Of a stretch of 64,000 bases of DNA, positions 36,089 to 44,491 are shown one piece after another. Within the stretch, counting starts at the first letter, position 1; each line of letters starts with the position of its first letter. The notes under the pieces were generated by a model. It had not been told where the DNA came from and made no database searches. It was given only the letters and a program-made list of their open reading frames with translations. The stretch lies in NCBI RefSeq assembly GCF_900187645.1, contig NZ_FYEE01000005.1, positions 186,001-250,000 on the forward strand, read 5' to 3'. Source of the stretch: Pseudomonas sp. Irchel 3E20. GTDB lineage: Bacteria > Pseudomonadota > Gammaproteobacteria > Pseudomonadales > Pseudomonadaceae. The position numbers were made by a program, and so were the translations under genes.

Positions 36089-36508
36089 TTAATCCGCTTG
36101 CTGTAGGTTGGCGGCCGCGAGCTCTTGCGAGGCGGCGACGTAGTCGGTCTGGAACTGCGCGGACTCGATCCACGCCAGGGCGCTTTCCTCGTCTTCGCCG
36201 GTGGTCCACTGCCGGTATTCGAGCAGGGCGCCGATGATGAAGTCGGTGGCGGTCTCCTCACCTTCCTGCTCCACCACCAGGGCGAGCAATGGGTGGGCCA
36301 GGAACACCGTGCACATCGCCTGCTGGCTGACGCTCTGGGCGGCGCGCATGAGGTCGAATAACTCGCTCAGGTCCACCGATTCGAAATCGATGCGCGAGTC
36401 GTTGGGGTCCAGGTTATCGGTGCTGGGCGCCGTGCGCTGGGCGCGGTTCTGCTTGGCTTTGGTCTTGGCGCGTTGGGCGCGTTTGTGCTGCTTGTTTGCC
36501 GATGCCAT
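36089..36508 (-). CDS. Unknown protein, upstream copy of a tandem pair
   Basis: A 139-residue protein with the same architecture as its neighbour: a basic tail MASANKQHKRAQRAKTKAKQ and an acidic body with SELFDLMRAAQSVSQQAM and DFIIGALLEYRQWTTGEDEE. No known domain. AGGA lies ten bases before ATG 36508; a second ATG at 36514 is possible. The five-base gap to the next copy suggests one mRNA. Confidence 0.72.
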   Translation of the reverse strand: MASANKQHKRAQRAKTKAKQNRAQRTAPSTDNLDPNDSRIDFESVDLSELFDLMRAAQSVSQQAMCTVFLAHPLLALVVEQEGEETATDFIIGALLEYRQWTTGEDEESALAWIESAQFQTDYVAASQELAAANLQQAD

Positions 36509-36514
36509 GGGCAT

Positions 36515-36798
36515 GGGGTCCTGTAGGTGGCGCGAAGGCGAGCATTGAAACGCAGGTGAGGCGAAATCCCAAGGCTTTATGGCGTGAGCGGTGGTTCAGC
36601 GCGGGCGATTCTGTTGTGCCTGCCGTAGCCGGCTCGGCCGTGCCTTGCTGTTCGTATTCGACAATCTGCCGGCCAATTTGCCAGCAGTTTGTACCTGCAA
36701 CACATCAACGGCGCGCCAGGCTTGCTGGCGTGCCTGGCGGATCAGTTCGCCCAGGTGCGGCAGTAACGGCCTACAGGGTGTGCTGCCCAACGGCACTG
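36515..36798. other. Intergenic stretch without a supported gene
   Basis: No convincing coding frame; the short open frames have no ribosome site and no recognisable family. The part near 36515 should carry the promoter of the tandem pair. A small inverted repeat CGCCAG / CTGGCG lies at 36714-36730. Confidence 0.5.
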
Positions 36799-36821
36799 AA
36801 AAAAAGCCGAAGTTTGCGGCT
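36799..36821 (-). terminator. Rho-independent terminator of the AraC regulator
   Basis: Read on the minus strand, AGCCG / CGGCT forms a stem around CAAACT and is followed by a run of T residues, 15 bases after the regulator stop. Confidence 0.75.
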
Positions 36822-36835
36822 GGTACTGCCCCCGC

Positions 36836-37843
36836 TCACCCCTGCCGATATTCCCCCGGCGTCAGTTGGGTGCGGCTTTTGAAGGCGCGGTGGAAGGAGC
36901 GCGGTTCGGTGAAGCCCAGGTAGTGGGCGATGTCCTGGATCGGCAGGTCGCTGTGGCGCAGGTAGTGTTCGGCCAGCTCCTGGCGCAGGTCGTCGAGGAT
37001 CTGCTGGTAGCTGGTGCCGGCCTGTTGCAGTTGGCGTTGCAGGGTGCGCACGGTCATGGCGAATTGTTCGGCGACCCGTTCCTTGCGCGGCAGGCCGTCC
37101 TTGAGTAGTTGGCGCAGGGCGTTTTTCACCCGCAGCGGCAGCGGCGCGTCCACCAGTTCGGCCATCAGCCCCAGAGCGTGTTCTTCGAGGGTGCGCAGCA
37201 GGTTGGGGTCGGCCTGGCGCAGGGGCAGTTGCAGGTACGCCAGGGGCACCAGCAGGGCGGAGCAGGGTTGCCCGAACAGCACCGGGCAGCCGAAAAAATC
37301 CTCGTATTGCTCAAGGCGCGTGCCGGCCGGCAGCGGGTGCTCCAGCCACACCGCGCCGGGGGACACCTGGGTGTCGGCGATCCAGCGGGCGTAGAGCATC
37401 CACGAGGCCAGCACGCTTTCGATCATGTGCCGGCGCACCTGGGGCGGTTGGTGGCGGCAGTCCCACGCCAGGCGCACATGGTCGGCACCGGCCTCGATGC
37501 GGCTGGTGCCCATGTCGCCCACCAGTTTCTCGAACGGCTCGATGCGGCTCATGGCTTCGCCCAGGGTCGCGCAGTTCATGGTGATGTAGCCCAGCACGCT
37601 CCAGGAATTGGGCAGCACATAACGCGCCGAGTGCAGGCCGAACAGTGGGTCGCCCGAGGCCTGGCACAGGTGCTCGAGCAGCCGTTCGTGGGCCTCGTTG
37701 GGCACGCGCAGGGTGTTGTCGTTCAGTTGCTCGGCGCGCAGGCCCGAGGCGTCGAGCGCAGGGGTGATGGCCACGCCCAGTTGTTCGGCATGGCGCAGGT
37801 ACTTGAGCAGGGGCGGGATCGAGGTAAAGCCGAGGGGCTGCAT
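36836..37843 (-). CDS. AraC-family transcriptional regulator
   Basis: A 335-residue regulator. An N-terminal arabinose-binding-like / OruR-type domain (about 10-200) is followed by a C-terminal AraC HTH pair: RVAEQFAMTVRTLQRQLQQA near 255 and IQDIAHYLGFTEPRSFHRAF near 300, ending TPGEYRQG. It is divergent from the alkylglycerone-phosphate-synthase-like gene with a 243-base gap, and should control that cluster in response to a lipid-derived ligand. The ligand is inferred only from the targets. Confidence 0.88.
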   Translation of the reverse strand: MQPLGFTSIPPLLKYLRHAEQLGVAITPALDASGLRAEQLNDNTLRVPNEAHERLLEHLCQASGDPLFGLHSARYVLPNSWSVLGYITMNCATLGEAMSRIEPFEKLVGDMGTSRIEAGADHVRLAWDCRHQPPQVRRHMIESVLASWMLYARWIADTQVSPGAVWLEHPLPAGTRLEQYEDFFGCPVLFGQPCSALLVPLAYLQLPLRQADPNLLRTLEEHALGLMAELVDAPLPLRVKNALRQLLKDGLPRKERVAEQFAMTVRTLQRQLQQAGTSYQQILDDLRQELAEHYLRHSDLPIQDIAHYLGFTEPRSFHRAFKSRTQLTPGEYRQG

Positions 37844-38086
37844 GATCGTATTCCTGGCGACGAGTCGTTCGGGTGTCCACGTCCGGGTAATGGGGCTTAT
37901 GCGCAGCGGGTGAGCTCGTCAGCGCTCTGAAAGGTAATGGCAAACCGCGACTAAAGTAAATGGCGCACCCGCGCTGACTTAATTGGCTACTCCATCTGTC
38001 CCGATGGGACAGTCCCGCCCCGCTGGCGGCTGGCTAGTATGGGCGCCAGACGAACGATCCAATAAGAACAGCAAAGGAAGACACGC

Positions 38087-39682
38087 ATGCGACGCTGGAA
38101 TGGCTGGGGCGAAGAAAGCACAGTGGTGGAACTGCCGGCCCACGGCGCGGCGTTTCTCGCCCAGCGTGTGGGCACCGGGCGGGCACTGCCGGACGCGACC
38201 CTGGAACAGGCCCTGGTGCAGGTGCCGCCCTCGCGCCTGGCCGCACACCCCCTGTACAGCCTGCAAGCCCAGGATCGCCTGCTCCACGCCCGCGGCCAGA
38301 GCCTGCCCGATTGGCTGGCCCTGCGCGAAGGCAAGCCCGGCCTCTACCCGGACGCCGTGGCCTACCCGCAAAGCGCCGCCCAGGTGCGCGAGTTGCTGGC
38401 CCTGGCGGCTGAGCGCGACCTGTGCCTGATCCCTTACGGCGGCGGCACCTCGGTGGCCGGGCACATCAACCCGCTGCACGGCCCGCGCCCGGTGGTCACG
38501 GTGTCGCTGGCGCGGATGAATCGCCTGCTCGACCTCGACGAACAAAGCCTGATCGCCACCTTCGAGCCCGGCGCCACCGGCCCGCAAGTGGAAAGCCAAT
38601 TGCGCGCCCGCGGCTACACCCTCGGCCACTTTCCGCAATCGTGGGAGCTGTCGACCCTGGGCGGCTGGGTCGCCAGCCGTTCCAGCGGCCAGCAATCGCT
38701 GCGCTACGGGCGCATCGAGCAACTGTTCGCTGGCGGCACCCTGGAAACCTTCGCCGGGTCGTTGCAGATCCCCGCGTTCCCGGCCTCAGCGGCGGGGCCG
38801 GACTTGCGCGAGGTGGTGCTCGGCAGCGAAGGGCGCTTCGGGATCATTTCCCAGGTCAAGGTGCGGGTCACTGCGCTGGCCGACGACGAGCGCTTTTACG
38901 GCGTGTTCCTGCCCGACTGGCCCAGGGCCTTGCAGGCGATCCGCCATCTGGCCCAGGCGCGGGTGCCGCTGTCGATGCTGCGCCTGTCCAATGCCGTGGA
39001 AACCGAAACCCAACTGGCCCTGGCCGGGCACCCGCGCCAGATCGCCTGGCTGGAGAAGTACCTGAGCTTGCGCGGCGCCAGCGCGGGCAAGTGCCTGCTG
39101 ACCTTCGGCGTGACTGGCGATCGGCGCCAGAATGCGCTGTCCCTGGCCCAGGCCAAGCGCCACCTCAAGGCGTTCGGCGGGGTGTTCACCGGCACCTTGC
39201 TGGGTAACAAGTGGGCGCAGAACCGCTTTCGCTTTCCGTACCTGCGCGAGAACCTGTGGAACGCCGGTTACGTAGTCGACACCCTGGAAACCGCCACCGA
39301 TTGGAGCAACGTCGACAACCTGCTGAACAAGGTCGAAAGCAGCCTGCGCGATTGCCTGGCCGCCGAGGGCGAGCAGGTGCATGTGTTCACCCACCTGTCC
39401 CACGTCTATGGCCAGGGTTCGAGCATCTACACCAGCTACGTGTTCCGCCCGGCGGCGGACTACCCGGCCACCCTGGCGCGCTGGCAGGCGTTGAAGCACG
39501 CCGCCAGCCAAACCATCGTCGACAACCACGGCACCATCAGCCACCAGCACGGCGTGGGCAAGGACCACGCGCCCTACCTGGTGCGCGAGAAGGGCGCCCT
39601 GGCCATCGCCGCGTTGCACAGCCTGGGCGAGCACTTCGACCCGCAAGGGCGCCTTAACCCTGGCACCCTGCTGGAGCAATGA
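38087..39682 (+). CDS. FAD-binding alkylglycerone-phosphate-synthase-like protein
   Basis: A 531-residue FAD enzyme of the AGPS / FAD-oxidase type. It starts MRRWNGWGEES, like the KWNGWG at the start of eukaryotic AGPS. The FAD-binding domain has LIPYGGGTSVAGHIN near 115 and HFPQSWELSTLGGWVASR near 181. The C-terminal part has GTISHQHGVGKDHAPYL near 480-496, matching the His-rich AGPS motif. AGPS swaps an acyl for an alkyl chain on dihydroxyacetone phosphate to make ether lipids. Here it stands with glycerol catabolism genes, so it could run as an oxidase or in ether-bond breakdown. AAGGAAG ribosome site. First gene of the cluster. Confidence 0.85.
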   Translation: MRRWNGWGEESTVVELPAHGAAFLAQRVGTGRALPDATLEQALVQVPPSRLAAHPLYSLQAQDRLLHARGQSLPDWLALREGKPGLYPDAVAYPQSAAQVRELLALAAERDLCLIPYGGGTSVAGHINPLHGPRPVVTVSLARMNRLLDLDEQSLIATFEPGATGPQVESQLRARGYTLGHFPQSWELSTLGGWVASRSSGQQSLRYGRIEQLFAGGTLETFAGSLQIPAFPASAAGPDLREVVLGSEGRFGIISQVKVRVTALADDERFYGVFLPDWPRALQAIRHLAQARVPLSMLRLSNAVETETQLALAGHPRQIAWLEKYLSLRGASAGKCLLTFGVTGDRRQNALSLAQAKRHLKAFGGVFTGTLLGNKWAQNRFRFPYLRENLWNAGYVVDTLETATDWSNVDNLLNKVESSLRDCLAAEGEQVHVFTHLSHVYGQGSSIYTSYVFRPAADYPATLARWQALKHAASQTIVDNHGTISHQHGVGKDHAPYLVREKGALAIAALHSLGEHFDPQGRLNPGTLLEQ

Positions 39683-39685
39683 CCG

Positions 39686-41287
39686 ATGACTGCCTGGAAC
39701 GCCCATTGGCGTGACGCCACCCTGGCGACCCTGGCCGCGCAACCCTGGGACTTGATCGTCATCGGTGGCGGCATCAGCGGCGCCGGCATCCTGCGTGAAG
39801 CGGCGCGCCGGGGCTGGCGTTGCCTGCTGCTGGAGCAACGCGACTTTGCCTGGGGCACCTCGAGCCGTTCCTCGAAAATGGTCCACGGCGGCCTGCGCTA
39901 CATCGCCAGCGGCCAATGGCGCCTGACCCGCGATTCGGTGCGCGAACGCCAGCGCCTGCTGGACGAAGCGCCGGGGCTGGTGGACGCCATGGGCTTCGTG
40001 ATGCCCCATTACCGTGGCGCTTTCCCCGGGCCGCGGGTGTTTGGCGGCCTGCTGACGGTGTACGACGCCCTCGCCGGGCGGCGCAACCACCGCTTTGTCA
40101 GCGCGCCGCAACTGCATTTCCTCGCCCCCGGGGTCAAGGCGCCGGGGCTGTTGGGCGGCTCCTGTTTTGTCGATGCCCTGACCGACGACGCACGGCTGGT
40201 CATGCGTGTGCTGGCCGAGGCCCGGGCCGACGGCGCGTGTGTGGTCAACGGTGTGCAGGTGACCGGCCTGCTGCGCGAAAACGGCAGGGTCTGCGGCGTG
40301 CAGGCCCAGGACAGCGAAAGCGGCGCGGCCCTGACCCTGGGCTGCCGCATGCTGGCGGTAGCCACCGGCGCCTGGGCCGAACGCCTGCGCCCGCCCAGCG
40401 CAGGCAGCCAATTGCGGCCCCTGCGCGGCAGCCATTTGCTGGTGCCGGGTTGGCGCCTGCCGGTGGCCCAGGCGTTGAGCTTTATTCACGCCCAGGACCG
40501 GCGCCCGGTGTTTGTCTTCCCCTGGGAAGGCGCGACGGTGATCGGCACCACCGACCTGGACCACCGCGAAGACCTCGACCAGAGCGCGAGCATCAGCACC
40601 GACGAAGTGCAGTACCTGCTGGCCGCGTGTGCCCAGCAGTTCCCCCAGGCGCGGGTGACGGCTCAAGACGTGTTGTCCACCTGGTCCGGCGTGCGCCCGG
40701 TGGTCGGCAGCGGCGCGGGCAAGCCGTCGAATGCAACCCGCGAGCACGTGCTGTGGCGCGAGCCGGGTTGCGTGACCCTGGCTGGCGGCAAACTGACCAC
40801 GTTCCGCCCGCAAGCCATCGAGGTGCTGCGCGCCTGCGCCGAGGAACTGGGACGCAGCGTCGAGGATAACGGCGCGCCCGTGTTCGCCCCGGTGCCGGCC
40901 CTGGAAATCCCGGGCCTGAACCCCAGCCAATGGCGACGCCTGGCCGGGCGCCATGGCCGTGATCTACCGAGGTTGGCGCAACTGGTGGCGCAATTGGGCA
41001 GCGACACCGTGGGCGCGACGGCTACCCTGTGGGCGGAACTGGCCTTCGCCGCCGAACAGGAACTGGTGCTGCACCTGGACGACCTGCTGCTGCGCCGCAC
41101 GCGCCTGGGCCTGCTGCTGGCCGACGGCGGTGCGGCGTACCTGGGGCAAATCCGCCTCCTGTGCCAACCACGCCTGGGCTGGAACGATGGCCGCTGGGCT
41201 GACGAAGAACAGCGCTACCGGGCGCTTTGGCGCAGGTATCACGGCGTCCCGGCCGATGCGCCGCTTTCTACCACCGATTTACTTTGA
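39686..41287 (+). CDS. Glycerol-3-phosphate dehydrogenase/oxidase-like (GlpD family)
   Basis: FAD-dependent enzyme of 533 residues. The dinucleotide fold is LIVIGGGISGAGILREAARR near 23-42, followed by GTSSRSSKMVHGGLRYI, the GlpD signature. A central WSGVRPVVGSG and GGKLTTFR lie around 330-370. GlpD oxidises glycerol 3-phosphate to DHAP and passes electrons to quinone. The gene starts four bases after the AGPS-like stop. It is probably a paralogue of the main glpD, acting on glycerol phosphate or an alkylated form. Confidence 0.88.
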   Translation: MTAWNAHWRDATLATLAAQPWDLIVIGGGISGAGILREAARRGWRCLLLEQRDFAWGTSSRSSKMVHGGLRYIASGQWRLTRDSVRERQRLLDEAPGLVDAMGFVMPHYRGAFPGPRVFGGLLTVYDALAGRRNHRFVSAPQLHFLAPGVKAPGLLGGSCFVDALTDDARLVMRVLAEARADGACVVNGVQVTGLLRENGRVCGVQAQDSESGAALTLGCRMLAVATGAWAERLRPPSAGSQLRPLRGSHLLVPGWRLPVAQALSFIHAQDRRPVFVFPWEGATVIGTTDLDHREDLDQSASISTDEVQYLLAACAQQFPQARVTAQDVLSTWSGVRPVVGSGAGKPSNATREHVLWREPGCVTLAGGKLTTFRPQAIEVLRACAEELGRSVEDNGAPVFAPVPALEIPGLNPSQWRRLAGRHGRDLPRLAQLVAQLGSDTVGATATLWAELAFAAEQELVLHLDDLLLRRTRLGLLLADGGAAYLGQIRLLCQPRLGWNDGRWADEEQRYRALWRRYHGVPADAPLSTTDLL

Positions 41288-41306
41288 CTGGCTGGCACGG
41301 TTCTCC

Positions 41307-42866
41307 ATGAACGACAAAAACTATCTGCTGGCGATCGACAACGGCACCCAGAGCGTGCGGGCCTTGCTGTTTGATCTGCAGGGCAACTTGCTGGGCAAGG
41401 GCAAGGTGGAACTGGAGGCCTACTACTCCAAACACCCCGGCTGGGCCGAGCAGGACCCGGATTACTACTGGGCCAAACTGGGCGAGGCCTGCCAGCAGTT
41501 GTGGGCGCAGACCGGCGTTGACCGCAGCCAGATCCGTGGGGTGTCCCTGACCACCCAGCGCGGCACCGTGATTAACGTCGATGCCCAGGGCCAGGCCCTG
41601 CGCCCGGCGATCCTGTGGCTGGACCAGCGCCAGGCCGAGGTTAAGGGTTCGATCAAAGGCCCGTGGGGCTGGCTGTTCAAGGCCCTCGGCGTGCAAGGCA
41701 CGGTGGATTACTTTCGCGCCCAGGCCGAGGCCAATTGGGTGGCCCAGCACCAGCCCGACATCTGGAGCAAGACCCACAAACTGCTGCTGCTCTCAGGGTT
41801 TCTTACCCACCGCCTGACCGGCAATTTCGTTGACTCGGTGGGCTGCTGCGTGGGCTACCTGCCGTTCGACTACAAACGCCTGCGCTGGGCCGCGCCGCGG
41901 GACTGGAAGTGGCAAGCGGTGGCCGTGCGCCCGGAGCAACTGCCCACGCTGCTCAAACCGGGGCAGATCCTGGGCCGCATCAGTGCCGAAGCCAGCCGCC
42001 ACACCGGCATTCCCGAAGGCCTGGCGCTGATCGCCGCCGGTGCCGACAAGGCTTGCGAAGTGCTTGGCAGCGGGGTGATCGATGCGTCTACCGCGTGCCT
42101 GTCCTACGGCACCACGGCGACCATCACCACCACCCGCTCGCGTTACCTGGAAACCGTGCCGCTGATCCCGCCCTACCCGGCGGCGGTGCCGGACCACTTC
42201 AACTGCGAGGTGATGATTTATCGTGGCTATTGGATGGTCAGTTGGTTCAAGCGCGAATTCGGCCTGCGCGAAGTGCAGCAGGCCCGCGAGCAAGGGCTGG
42301 AGCCGGAGCAGTTGTTCGATGCGCTGGTCAACGCGGTGCCGCCCGGGTCCATGGGCCTGACCCTGCAACCCTACTGGTCGCCGGGCATCCGCGAGCCGGG
42401 TACGGAGGCCAAGGGCGCGATGATCGGTTTTGGCGACGTGCACACCCGCGCGCACATTTACCGGGCGATCCTCGAAGGCTTGGCCTATGCCCTGCGCCAG
42501 GGCAAGGAACGCATCGAGAAGCGTTCGGGCACCCCGGTCACGCGCCTGCGGGTGGCGGGCGGCGGCTCCCAGAGCGACGCGGCGATGCAACTGACGGCGG
42601 ACATTTTCGGCCTGCCCGCCGAACGCCCGCACGTCTATGAAGCTTCCGGCCTGGGTGCGGCGATTGCCTGCGCGGTGGGCCTGGGCCTGCACGCGGATTT
42701 TGCCACCGCCATCGCCGCCATGACCCGCATTGGCGACGTCTTCGAGCCCGACCCCCAGGCCCAGCGCACCTACGAGCGCTTGTACAAGGAGGTTTACCTG
42801 CGCATGTACCGCCAGCTCAAGCCGCTGTACCAGAGCATCCGCGACATCACCGGCTACCCGGCGTGA
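41307..42866 (+). CDS. FGGY-family carbohydrate kinase (glycerol-kinase-like)
   Basis: Kinase of 519 residues. N-terminal ATP-binding phosphate loop LLAIDNGTQSVRALLFDLQG (residues 7-26), GVSLTTQRGTVINVD, and C-terminal GGGSQSDAAMQLTADIFGLP near 418. The family phosphorylates glycerol, xylulose, gluconate or similar. Here it would phosphorylate glycerol or an alkylglycerol for the GlpD-like enzyme upstream. Start 41307 follows the previous stop after 19 bases. Confidence 0.88.
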   Translation: MNDKNYLLAIDNGTQSVRALLFDLQGNLLGKGKVELEAYYSKHPGWAEQDPDYYWAKLGEACQQLWAQTGVDRSQIRGVSLTTQRGTVINVDAQGQALRPAILWLDQRQAEVKGSIKGPWGWLFKALGVQGTVDYFRAQAEANWVAQHQPDIWSKTHKLLLLSGFLTHRLTGNFVDSVGCCVGYLPFDYKRLRWAAPRDWKWQAVAVRPEQLPTLLKPGQILGRISAEASRHTGIPEGLALIAAGADKACEVLGSGVIDASTACLSYGTTATITTTRSRYLETVPLIPPYPAAVPDHFNCEVMIYRGYWMVSWFKREFGLREVQQAREQGLEPEQLFDALVNAVPPGSMGLTLQPYWSPGIREPGTEAKGAMIGFGDVHTRAHIYRAILEGLAYALRQGKERIEKRSGTPVTRLRVAGGGSQSDAAMQLTADIFGLPAERPHVYEASGLGAAIACAVGLGLHADFATAIAAMTRIGDVFEPDPQAQRTYERLYKEVYLRMYRQLKPLYQSIRDITGYPA

Positions 42867-42873
42867 TACCCGG

Positions 42874-42898
42874 GCAGGTGTGGGGGCCCCACACCTGC
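42874..42898. repeat. GC-rich hairpin after the kinase gene
   Basis: GCAGGTGTGGG / CCCACACCTGC, an 11-bp near-perfect palindrome with no T run, eight bases after the stop codon. It could pause transcription or protect the mRNA 3' end. Confidence 0.7.
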
Positions 42899-42935
42899 TG
42901 TTGGCTGCAACCCAACCTCAAAAAAACATGCCCCC

Positions 42936-43024
42936 GTGTGAGCGAGCCCTGCTCGCGATAGCCGTGGATCAGCCAACACCGGAGCTGAATGTGCCGCTGC
43001 CATCGCGAGCAGGCTCGCTTCCAC
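42936..43024. repeat. REP pair, second family
   Basis: GTGTGAGCGAGCCCTGCTCG (from 42936) and the inverse GCGAGCAGGCTCGCTTCCAC (to 43024). The core AGCGAG-CTGCTCGCGAT differs from the GGAGCGGGC type seen elsewhere in this window. It splits the lipid cluster into two transcription units. Confidence 0.85.
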
Positions 43025-43154
43025 CGTTACCCTGCGCCGCTTTGGCATGGCGCTATCGGTGAGTTTTTTTGGCGGGATCGGACAGTGCCGGTCTGGGGGG
43101 CGGTTGTTAGGCTCGGTTGCACTGCCGGTTCATCCAAATAAGAGCGAAAAGCCG

Positions 43155-44453
43155 ATGAAGTTGCCGTTTGTGATCGCCCTGCTGGGGCTTGCCGGGTTTG
43201 CTCCCGGTGCGTGGGGGTGGTCCAACCATACGTTGGGCAGTTACCTGGCCTTGCAGGACGTTGCCCCGTTGCGCGAGGCGCCCACAGTGGAAGTCGAGCC
43301 CTTGGAGCAATTCCTCGCCCAAGAGCACACGGGCCTGGTGGCGCTGCTGCAAGCCCAGGAAAGCTTCGCCCGCGAGCACTTCGCCGATTACCCGCCGCGC
43401 CCGGACGACCTGGCCCTGACCACCACCCCGGCGAGCGACCCGCGCCGTGCGTTCCTCATGGCGTTGCGCGTCAACCCGCAGATCCACCTGGCGCTGATGT
43501 TCCAGCCGTTGCCCGGCCAGGACGAGCCCGCGCGTGGCCACCTCAAACCTAGCCAAGTGATGGTGGCGCAGACCCTCTCGCCCTGGGCCACCCAGCGTTT
43601 TATCGCCCTGGCGCCGGGGGAGCAGATCGCGCCACTGGCGGTGCTGGCCACGGCGGCGGACGAACCCGACTACGGCCACGACATCAACCTGTTCAGCGAC
43701 AACCCCGGCGAAGTCGGCGCGCTCTACGGTTTTGGCGTGCAGTCGTTCGGCGACGAGCGCTTTGAGTACAGTTCCCAGGCGCCGTTCCACATCGGCTTTT
43801 TCCACGAAAGCGCGGTGATCTACGCCGGCGCGCCGTTCCTCAAGCGCAGTTGGCCGGATTGGCGCATCTACCAGTATTTCGACCTGGCGCGGTTCGCCTT
43901 CGCCACTGGCCACCCCTACTGGGGCTACCGCTTCCTCGGCTGGGGCCTGCATTACGTGCAAGACCTGACCCAGCCCTACCACGCCACGCCGCTGCCGGGT
44001 GCCGACCTGGCGGGCATGTTGCTGATGGAAGGCAAGGCCCTGGCCGGGTTCGACAGCGAGAAAAAAGCCGCCATCGCCCGCGTCGCCACCCGCCACACCG
44101 AAGTGGAGAAATACCAGGGCGCGTGGCTAGAGCAATTGCTGCTGGCCAAGGCGCCGCACCCGATGCTCGCCGCTTACGCCGACACCGCCCGCGACGCCAC
44201 GTACCCGCCCTACAGCACGGCCTATGCCCGCGACGTGGTGGCCGCCCAAGCCAATGCCCAGGCTGCCGCGTTCGATGAGGCCATCGGCCAGTGGCTGGCG
44301 GCGTCCGGCGGGGTGCAGGGCTTTAGCCAGGGCAATCAGCTACAGCGGCAAACCTACGACCACGAACCGCTCAACAGCCAATTGGTCGAGCTGCTGCGGC
44401 ACATGGGTGCCCACAGCCGCAATTTCGTCAGGGCCGGCATGGGCGCGCACTGA
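43155..44453 (+). CDS. Secreted zinc-dependent phospholipase C-like protein
   Basis: A 432-residue exported protein. Signal peptide 1-21 (MKLPFVIALLGLAGFAPGAW) with likely cleavage after AWG, giving a mature N-terminal Trp22, as in Bacillus cereus PLC. Zinc ligands match in spacing: His266, Asp270 and His276 in HYVQDLTQPYHATPLPG equal PLC His118, Asp122 and His128, and His/Glu four apart in RHTEVEKYQG equal His142 and Glu146. S1/P1 nucleases share this fold, but the HYxxDxxQPxHA string fits PLC better. It should cut phospholipids to diacyl- or alkylacyl-glycerol outside the cell, feeding the kinase and GlpD-like enzymes upstream. Confidence 0.83.
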   Translation: MKLPFVIALLGLAGFAPGAWGWSNHTLGSYLALQDVAPLREAPTVEVEPLEQFLAQEHTGLVALLQAQESFAREHFADYPPRPDDLALTTTPASDPRRAFLMALRVNPQIHLALMFQPLPGQDEPARGHLKPSQVMVAQTLSPWATQRFIALAPGEQIAPLAVLATAADEPDYGHDINLFSDNPGEVGALYGFGVQSFGDERFEYSSQAPFHIGFFHESAVIYAGAPFLKRSWPDWRIYQYFDLARFAFATGHPYWGYRFLGWGLHYVQDLTQPYHATPLPGADLAGMLLMEGKALAGFDSEKKAAIARVATRHTEVEKYQGAWLEQLLLAKAPHPMLAAYADTARDATYPPYSTAYARDVVAAQANAQAAAFDEAIGQWLAASGGVQGFSQGNQLQRQTYDHEPLNSQLVELLRHMGAHSRNFVRAGMGAH

Positions 44454-44491
44454 CTACTCAACAGAACAGGTCCGAACAGGAGATAACAACA

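Noticed and set aside
36515..36923. Short plus-strand frames near 36591-36923
   Set aside because: No ribosome site and no recognisable domain; they run into the antisense of the AraC gene.
38786..40954. A 722-codon minus-strand frame opposite the AGPS-like and GlpD-like genes
   Set aside because: Both plus-strand genes show clear motifs; the minus frame has shadow composition (His/Gln/Arg/Gly).
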